A stretch of 38,197 nucleotides of DNA from an uncultured Collinsella sp. (lineage in GTDB: Bacteria > Actinomycetota > Coriobacteriia > Coriobacteriales > Coriobacteriaceae). Within the stretch, counting starts at the first letter, position 1; every line of letters begins with the position of its first letter. This document shows positions 32,791 through 38,197 of this stretch, piece by piece. A program made the position numbers and the translations under genes. Under the pieces are notes generated by a model that saw only the letters and a list, made by a program, of their open reading frames with translations, did not search any database and was not told the origin of the DNA. The stretch is taken from contig UQIY01000019.1 in assembly GCA_900541195.1 (NCBI GenBank), positions 1 to 38,197 on the forward strand, in the 5' to 3' direction.

Positions 32791-34146
32791 ATGCTTCTGG
32801 TCGCTAACGGTTCCGTCTTTACCCGCAACGCTCAGACTCCGTTCATTCCCAACGGTGCGGTCGCCATTGACGGAGATACGATCGTCGAAGTGGGCCCCGA
32901 GCGCGAGCTCAAGGCCAAGTACCCGGATGCCGAGTACGTCGACGCCCAGGGCAACCTCATCATGCCCGGACTTATCAACTGCCACACCCACATCTACTCG
33001 GGTCTGGCCCGCGGCCTTGCCATTAAGGGCTGCAACCCCACCAACTTCCTGGAGAATCTTGAGCAGCAGTGGTGGAAGATCGACGACAACCTGACGCTCG
33101 ACGGCACCAAGGCCAGCGCCTATGCCACGATTCTGGATTCCATCCGCGACGGCGTCACCACGATCTTCGATCACCATGCGAGCTTCTGCGAGATTCCGGG
33201 CAGCCTCTTTACCATTAAGGACGCCGCTCAGGAGCTGGGCATGCGTTCGTGCCTGTGCTACGAGGTTTCCGACCGCCGTGGTCAGGAAAAGTGCGACCAG
33301 GCTATTGCCGAGAACGCCGAGTTTGCCCAGTGGGCCGCCAAGGAGCGTCGCGATAACGATAACCACATGATCGCCGCCATGTTTGGCGGACATGCCACCT
33401 TTACGCTGTCGGACGAGACCATGGACAAGATGGCCGAGGCCAACAACGGCCTGACCGGCTTCCACATCCACGTGTGCGAGGGCATGAACGATGTGTGGGA
33501 CTCCCGCCTCAACCGCGGCGGCATCAGCCCCGTCGAGCGCCTGCTGCAGCACAACCTGCTCGGTCCCGACACCATGCTCGGCCACTGCATCCATGTGACG
33601 CCCGCCGAGATGGATATCGTCAAGGAGTCCGGCACCTGGCTGGTCAACAACCCCGAATCCAATATGGGAAACGCCGTGGGCTGCGCCCCCGTGCTCGAGT
33701 TCTTCCGCCGCGGCATCCCCGTGTGCATGGGCACCGACGCCTACACCCACGATATGCTCGAGAGCCTCAAGGTTTTCCTGATCATTCAGCGCCACAACGC
33801 CGCTATGCCCAACGTGGGCTGGTGCGAGGCCATGACGATGCTGTTCGAGAACAACGCCAAGATGGCGAGCAAGTACTTCGATCGCAAGCTCGGTGTGCTT
33901 GAGCCCGGCGCTGCCGCCGACGTCATCGTAATGGACTACAAGCCCTTTACGCCGCTGAGCGAGGAGAACATCGACGGCCACATGCTCTTTGGCATGATGG
34001 GCAAAAACTGCCGCACCACCATCATCAACGGCCGCGTCCTGTACAAGGATCGTGAGTTTGTCGGTATCGATGAGGACAAGATCAACGCGTGGACCATGGC
34101 TGAGTCCAAGAAGCTCTGGAGCACGCTCAACGATCGCGCCTACTAA
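32791..34146 (+). CDS. ssnA: Putative aminohydrolase SsnA
   Basis: SsnA is an amidohydrolase-superfamily member related to guanine and chlorohydrolase deaminases, found in purine catabolic clusters. The 451-residue product has the metal motif NCHTHIYSGL near residue 64, HIHVCEG near 224, GHCIHVTP near 264 and the catalytic aspartate in MGTDAYTHDM near 312. This metal-ligand set appears complete. ATG 32791 is chosen because AAGGGAG lies five bases upstream. It is followed by ygfK, as in E. coli. The likely role is purine or ring-opening intermediate deamination; the exact substrate is not known from sequence. Confidence 0.92.
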   Translation: MLLVANGSVFTRNAQTPFIPNGAVAIDGDTIVEVGPERELKAKYPDAEYVDAQGNLIMPGLINCHTHIYSGLARGLAIKGCNPTNFLENLEQQWWKIDDNLTLDGTKASAYATILDSIRDGVTTIFDHHASFCEIPGSLFTIKDAAQELGMRSCLCYEVSDRRGQEKCDQAIAENAEFAQWAAKERRDNDNHMIAAMFGGHATFTLSDETMDKMAEANNGLTGFHIHVCEGMNDVWDSRLNRGGISPVERLLQHNLLGPDTMLGHCIHVTPAEMDIVKESGTWLVNNPESNMGNAVGCAPVLEFFRRGIPVCMGTDAYTHDMLESLKVFLIIQRHNAAMPNVGWCEAMTMLFENNAKMASKYFDRKLGVLEPGAAADVIVMDYKPFTPLSEENIDGHMLFGMMGKNCRTTIINGRVLYKDREFVGIDEDKINAWTMAESKKLWSTLNDRAY

Positions 34147-34162
34147 TTCACAAGTAGATTCG

Positions 34163-34276
34163 CGCGCGTCGGATGTTTCGCCGCATCCGACGCGCGTATA
34201 GGCGACCTCCGCGGGGTCGCCGGCGCTGTGCTAGCGCTACACCGTATTTGCGCCCGCCGCGCGGTCTCGCCGGGCG
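34163..34276 (+). promoter_or_regulatory. Four consecutive hairpins between ssnA and ygfK
   Basis: CGCGCGTCGGATG (34163-34175) pairs with CATCCGACGCGCG (34184-34196), GGCGACC (34201-34207) with GGTCGCC (34215-34221), GCGCT (34223-34227) with AGCGC (34233-34237), and CGCCCG (34251-34256) with CGGGCG (34271-34276). The ygfK ribosome site GAGAGGAG follows. It may be an attenuator, processing site or stabiliser that tunes ygfK relative to ssnA. Confidence 0.5.
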
Positions 34277-34295
34277 TTACAGAGAGGAGCTCACT

Positions 34296-37295
34296 ATGAG
34301 CGACATCATGAGGCCGATCCCGTTTTCGCAGCTGATGAACTGGATCATCGAGGAGCACAAGACTCAGGGCGCCGTCTTTGGCGTGCGCAAGATGGTCACG
34401 ACCAACCAGGAGGGCGCGCTTCCCATTTTTGACGAGCGCATCGAGACTCCGTTTGGCCCGGCCGCCGGCCCCAACACGCAGCTTGCCCAGAACATCGTGG
34501 CATCCTACGTGGCCGGTTCCCGCTTCTTTGAGCTCAAGACCGTTCAGGTTATGGACGGCGAGGAGCTCTCCAAGTGTGTGAACAAGCCCTGCATCGTGGC
34601 GCAGGACGAGTGCTACAACTGCGAGTGGTCGACCGAGCTCGAGGTTCCGCAGGCTTTTGCCGAGTACGTGAAGGCATGGTTCGCCTGCCACCTGATCGCT
34701 CGTGAGTACGGCCTGGGCAGCCCGGACGGCTTTGTCTTCAACATGTCCGTGGGCTATGACCTGGAGGGCATCAAGAGCCCCAAGGTCGACGCCTACATCG
34801 AGGGCATGAAGGACGCCAGCGGCTCCGAGGTTTGGAACGAGTGCCGCACGTGGGCGCTCGCTAACCTGGACAAGTTTGAGCATGTCGATGCCGCGTTTGT
34901 CGAGTCCATCCCGGCACGCGTTTCCAACTCCATCACCGAGTCCACCCTGCACGGCTGCCCGCCGGCGGAGATCGAGCGCATCGCGACCTATCTGATCACC
35001 GAGAAGGGCCTCAACACCTACATCAAGTGCAACCCCACGCTGCTGGGCTATGAGTTTGCCCGCCAGCGTCTGAACGAGCTGGGCTTTGACTACATCGTCT
35101 TCGATGACACGCACTTCCGCGAGGACCTGCAGTGGGCCGATGCCGTGCCTATGTTCGAGCGCCTGATTGTCCTGTGCGCCGAGCGCGGTCTGGAGTTTGG
35201 CGTCAAGCTCACCAACACCTTCCCCGTCGACGTGACGAGAAACGAGCTGCCTTCCACCGAGATGTACATGTCTGGCCGTTCGCTGTTCTCGCTGACCATC
35301 GAGGCTGCCCGCCGCATTACCGAGCAGTTTGACGGTAAGCTGCGCATCAGTTACTCCGGTGGCGCCACGGTCTACAACATTCGCGCCCTGTATGATGCCA
35401 GCATTTGGCCCGTCACCCTGGCGACCGACGTGCTCAAGCCCGGTGGCTACGAGCGCTTTAGCCAGATGGCCGGCGAGTTTGCCGATCTGGCCGGCAAGCC
35501 GTTCGCGGGCGTCTCTCTCGACGCCGTGACCGCGATCCAGACCGACTCGCTCACCAACCCGCTCTACAAGAAGCCGCTGCGCCCGCTGCCCGACCGCAAG
35601 GTCGCCGGCAAGAGCCCACTTTCCGACTGCTTTACGACGCCGTGCCGTACGAGCTGCCCCATCCAGCAGGACATTCCCGCCTACCTGGCGGCTGTTGACG
35701 AGGGCCGCTACGAGGACGCGCTCAACATCATCATCGAGCGCAACGCCCTGCCGTTCATTACCGGCACCATCTGCCCGCATCCCTGCGGCCGTGCCTGCGA
35801 GCGCGCGTTCTACGAGCCCGAGGGCGCCCAGATCCGCGCCAGCAAGCTCAAGGCCGCCCGCGAGGCCATGACCGCCGTGCTGCCCAAGCTGCGCGCCCAG
35901 GCCATCGCCAACGACGGCGAGCGCAACGTTGCCGTTATCGGCGGCGGCCCTGCCGGTCTGGCGACGGCGTTCTTCCTGACGCGCGCCGGCGTGCCCGTTA
36001 CCATTTTTGAGGCCCGCGATTCGCTCGGCGGCGTGGTCCGTCACGTGATCCCCGAGTTCCGTATCGCCAGCGACGATATCTCCCACGACGCCGAGCTCTG
36101 CCTGGCCTTTGGCGCCAAGGTGCAGCTCAATGCTCGCGTGGAGTCCATCGACGAGCTCAAGGCTCAGGGCTTTACCGACGTGGTCGTGGCCACCGGTGCC
36201 TGGATGCCCGGCTCTGCGGGCCTGGGAGAGGGCGCCGAGCTCGACGTGCTGGAGTTCCTCGAGGCCGCCAAGAGGGGCGAGAAGCTCGAGCTGGGCGAGG
36301 ACGTCGTAGTCATTGGCGCCGGCAACACCGCCATGGACGCGGCCCGCGTGGCTAAGCGCCTGGCTGGTGTGAAGAACGTGCGCCTGGTGTATCGCCGCAC
36401 CAAGAAGCAGATGCCCGCCGACGAGGAAGAGCTCGATCTTGCTCTTGCCGACGGCGTTGAGTTCTGCGAGCTGCTGGCGCCCAAGGCACTCAACGGCGCC
36501 GTGCTGACCTGCGACGTTATGGAGCTTGGCGAGCCGGATGCAAGCGGCCGTCGCAGCCCCGTCGCCACGGGCGAGACCGTGGAGCTTCCCGCCACCACGG
36601 TGATCTGCGCCGTGGGCGAGGGCATCGATGCCAGCCTGTACGATGCCGCGGGCGTCGAGCACGACCGTCGCGGTCGCCTTGCCGCCACTTCCACTGGCGT
36701 CGAGGGCGTCTGGGCTGCGGGCGACTGCCGTCGCGGTCCTGCCACCGTGGTTGAGGCTATTGCCGACGCCGCCGAGGTCGCCCGTGCTATCGCCGGCGTG
36801 GACTTTAACAAGTACGCCGACTGCAACGAGCAGGCCGGTCGCGAGGACACCTGCTACGAGCGTAAGGGGTCGCTGTGCCGTGACAAGCGCAACTGCACCA
36901 AGACTCGCTGCCTGGGCTGCGGCTCGGTGTGCGAGGTCTGCTGTGACGTGTGCCCCAACCGCGCCAACGTGGCCATTAAGGTGCCGGGTCTGGCCAAGCA
37001 TCAGGTCGTCCACGTCGATGGCATGTGCAACGAGTGCGGCAACTGCGCCGTGTTCTGCCCCTACCAGGAGGGTCGTCCCTATAAGGACAAGCTCACCCTG
37101 TTCTGGAGCGAGAAGGACATGGAGAACTCCGAGAACGAGGGCTTCCTGGCCGTGGACGATGATCACTTTAAGGTCCGCGTCGCCGGCACGGTCCGCACCG
37201 TCTCGGTCGATGCCGTCAACACCGGTCTTCCCGAGGCCGTCCGCCTGACCATCAGGGCTGTGCGCGACAACTATTCGTACCTTCTTAAGAAATAG
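34296..37295 (+). CDS. ygfK: YgfK-type Fe-S flavoprotein oxidoreductase
   Basis: This large 999-residue flavin/Fe-S protein is annotated in E. coli as a putative selenate reductase subunit and found with ssnA and xdhD. Residues 1-430 form a dihydropyrimidine-dehydrogenase-like TIM-barrel region (TLHGCPPAEIERIA). A GltD-type Fe-S region follows at about 449-510 (CRTSCPIQQD, CPHPCGRACE), then an FAD site (VAVIGGGPAGLATA, about 545), an NAD(P)H site (VVVIGAGNTAMDAA, about 672) and C-terminal ferredoxin clusters (CLGCGSVCEVC, about 871; CNECGNCAVFC, about 910). The ATG at 34296 follows GAGAGGAG. It probably channels NAD(P)H electrons to a purine-ring or XdhD-linked reduction. Confidence 0.92.
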   Translation: MSDIMRPIPFSQLMNWIIEEHKTQGAVFGVRKMVTTNQEGALPIFDERIETPFGPAAGPNTQLAQNIVASYVAGSRFFELKTVQVMDGEELSKCVNKPCIVAQDECYNCEWSTELEVPQAFAEYVKAWFACHLIAREYGLGSPDGFVFNMSVGYDLEGIKSPKVDAYIEGMKDASGSEVWNECRTWALANLDKFEHVDAAFVESIPARVSNSITESTLHGCPPAEIERIATYLITEKGLNTYIKCNPTLLGYEFARQRLNELGFDYIVFDDTHFREDLQWADAVPMFERLIVLCAERGLEFGVKLTNTFPVDVTRNELPSTEMYMSGRSLFSLTIEAARRITEQFDGKLRISYSGGATVYNIRALYDASIWPVTLATDVLKPGGYERFSQMAGEFADLAGKPFAGVSLDAVTAIQTDSLTNPLYKKPLRPLPDRKVAGKSPLSDCFTTPCRTSCPIQQDIPAYLAAVDEGRYEDALNIIIERNALPFITGTICPHPCGRACERAFYEPEGAQIRASKLKAAREAMTAVLPKLRAQAIANDGERNVAVIGGGPAGLATAFFLTRAGVPVTIFEARDSLGGVVRHVIPEFRIASDDISHDAELCLAFGAKVQLNARVESIDELKAQGFTDVVVATGAWMPGSAGLGEGAELDVLEFLEAAKRGEKLELGEDVVVIGAGNTAMDAARVAKRLAGVKNVRLVYRRTKKQMPADEEELDLALADGVEFCELLAPKALNGAVLTCDVMELGEPDASGRRSPVATGETVELPATTVICAVGEGIDASLYDAAGVEHDRRGRLAATSTGVEGVWAAGDCRRGPATVVEAIADAAEVARAIAGVDFNKYADCNEQAGREDTCYERKGSLCRDKRNCTKTRCLGCGSVCEVCCDVCPNRANVAIKVPGLAKHQVVHVDGMCNECGNCAVFCPYQEGRPYKDKLTLFWSEKDMENSENEGFLAVDDDHFKVRVAGTVRTVSVDAVNTGLPEAVRLTIRAVRDNYSYLLKK

Positions 37296-37306
37296 GCGAG
37301 TCTCTT

Positions 37307-37786
37307 ATGGCCAAATCCATTCAACATAACGTGGCCTACGTTGCCTGCGGAAGCGGCTGTGCTTCCGCAGGCGGCGACGCCCGCTGCAGCGAAGGCTGCA
37401 TTGGCTGTGGTGCCTGTGTCACGGCCTGCCCCCACGGTGCCATCGCACTGGTCGACGGCGTCGCCCGCGTGGACCGCTCCAAGTGCACGGGCTGTGGCCT
37501 GTGCGGCATGGCGTGCCCGCAGCGCGTGATTGCCTTCGTTCCCGGCTACCAGAACATCCTGGTGCGCTGCAACAACACTGATAAGGGCGCCATTGCGCGC
37601 AAGATCTGCGACACCAGCTGCATCGGTTGCGGCATGTGCGCCAAAAAGTGCCCTGCCGGCGCTATCCGCATCGAGGACAACTGCGCCCATATCGACGGCG
37701 CGGACTGCCTGTCGTGCGGCATGTGCGCCGTCGTCTGCCCGCATGGCGCCATCCACGATCGCACCGGCATCGCCGCCGGCGTGTAG
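37307..37786 (+). CDS. 4Fe-4S ferredoxin-type electron carrier
   Basis: This 159-residue cytoplasmic iron-sulphur protein has four CxxCxxC-type motifs: CIGCGACVTACP, CTGCGLCGMACP, CIGCGMCAKKCP and CLSCGMCAVVCP. It could therefore hold about four 4Fe-4S clusters, with extra Cys near the N-terminus (ACGSGC, ARCSEGC). It resembles RnfB-like ferredoxin domains. It begins 11 bases after ygfK and precedes the xanthine dehydrogenase gene, so it likely shuttles electrons between YgfK and the molybdenum hydroxylase. Confidence 0.9.
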   Translation: MAKSIQHNVAYVACGSGCASAGGDARCSEGCIGCGACVTACPHGAIALVDGVARVDRSKCTGCGLCGMACPQRVIAFVPGYQNILVRCNNTDKGAIARKICDTSCIGCGMCAKKCPAGAIRIEDNCAHIDGADCLSCGMCAVVCPHGAIHDRTGIAAGV

Positions 37787-37798
37787 AGGGGAATCACC

Positions 37799-38155
37799 AT
37801 GGCACAGGAATTCAATTTTACCGTTAACGGCGTCGAGCGCACGACGACCCAAAATAAACCGCTGCTGCGCTACCTGCGCGACGACCTGCACATTCACTCC
37901 GCCAAGGACGGCTGCTCCGAGGGCGCCTGCGGTACCTGCACCGTCCATGTGGACGGTGCGGCCGTCAAGGCGTGCGTACTGACCACCGCGCTTGCCGCCG
38001 GCCGCGACATCGTGACCGTCGAGGGCCTGCCCGAGGACGTGCGTGAGGCCTTCGTGTACGCCTTTGGCGCCGTGGGCGCCGTGCAGTGCGGCTTTTGCAT
38101 CCCCGGCATGGTCATGGCGGGTGCAGCGCTCATCGCCGAGGACCCCGAGCCCACG
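37799..38155 (+). CDS. XdhD-like xanthine dehydrogenase, N-terminal 2Fe-2S region (truncated)
   Basis: This frame has no stop because the contig ends; about 119 residues are genomic. The plant-type 2Fe-2S cluster ligands Cys39, Cys44, Cys47 and Cys59 (GCSEGACGTCTV) and the second-cluster start VQCGFCIPGMVMAG (Cys97, Cys100) are present. PLLRYLRDDL and GAVQCGFCIPG closely resemble the fused 2Fe-2S domain of XdhD/selenium-dependent xanthine dehydrogenases; a separate small subunit is also possible. The ATG at 37799 follows GAGGGGA. Residues after about 115 are uncertain because the adapter begins within 38145-38159. Confidence 0.88.
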
Positions 38156-38197
38156 AGACCGGAGCCTATCTCGTATGCCGTCTTCTGCTTGAAAAAA
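38145..38197. other. Illumina Nextera P7 adapter and poly-A (not genomic)
   Basis: CCGAGCCCACGAGAC (38145-38159) is the Nextera read-2 adapter. CGGAGCCT (38160-38167) is the reverse complement of the index at 12-19, and 38168-38191 is P7, ending in AAAAAA. The mosaic end that should precede it is missing. The join therefore probably came from a chance match between the genomic coding sequence GAGCCCAC and the adapter. The exact boundary is uncertain by about ten bases. Confidence 0.95.

Noticed and set aside
34143..37166. 1007-residue open frame antisense to ygfK
   Set aside because: It is a shadow frame with no domain or ribosome site; ygfK shows clear cofactor motifs.

Overview
The window is a 38.2 kb assembled contig from a high-GC Gram-positive gut bacterium. 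It best fits the Coriobacteriia, most likely a Collinsella-like genome. The reasons are strong C/G third-position bias, ribosomal proteins of actinobacterial type combined with a Firmicutes-style FAS-II/ACC set (FabK, AccDA), and the gut purine-fermentation genes ssnA and ygfK. This placement is by impression, not by a search. Both ends are Illumina Nextera adapter, not genome: bases 1-53 and about 38145-38197 carry the same 8-base i7 index in opposite orientation. Genomic sequence therefore runs from about 54 to about 38155, and the last gene is cut.

Layout. (1) 54-3582: str-type operon rpsL-rpsG-fusA-rpsJ, without tuf, closed by a terminator. (2) 3637-15092: biotin ligase birA facing away from a long fatty-acid operon, fabH-acpP-fabK-fabD-fabG-fabF-accB-fabZ-accC-accDA, followed by an orphan PTS EIIC and a terminator. 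BirA charges the AccB carrier, AccC and AccDA make malonyl-CoA, FabD loads it on AcpP, and FabH/FabF/FabG/FabZ/FabK run initiation and elongation. (3) 15172-16992: CDF metal exporter and a histidine phosphatase. (4) 17028-17192: a near-perfect 165-nt foldback element. (5) 17242-23301: the remainder of the S10 operon and the start of spc, rplC-rplD-rplW // rplB-rpsS-rplV-rpsC-rplP-rpmC-rpsQ // rplN-rplX, with internal promoters and structured leaders. It stops at a terminator after rplX instead of continuing to rplE. rpsJ is thus separated from rplC by about 14 kb.

(6) 23302-30192 is accessory in character: a Gfo/Idh/MocA dehydrogenase with a DeoR regulator, a convergent U32 peptidase/RluA-family pair, and RidA. 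These are embedded in several families of small palindromic repeats, most with a GGGAC/GTCCC core. Between deoR and the pseudouridine synthase lies an unusual array: six 17-bp motifs in strictly alternating orientation with exact 25/22-nt spacers (81-bp period), bracketed by two identical 39-nt hairpins.

(7) 30192-38155: a YheO/DauR-type regulator divergent from a purine catabolic operon. The operon contains an NCS2 xanthine/urate permease, ssnA, ygfK, a multi-cluster ferredoxin and the 2Fe-2S N-terminus of an XdhD-like (selenium-dependent-type) xanthine dehydrogenase. It looks like the uptake and redox part of anaerobic purine/urate degradation, with hairpin-rich spacers between its genes. 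No rRNA, tRNA, CRISPR or intact transposase gene was seen.
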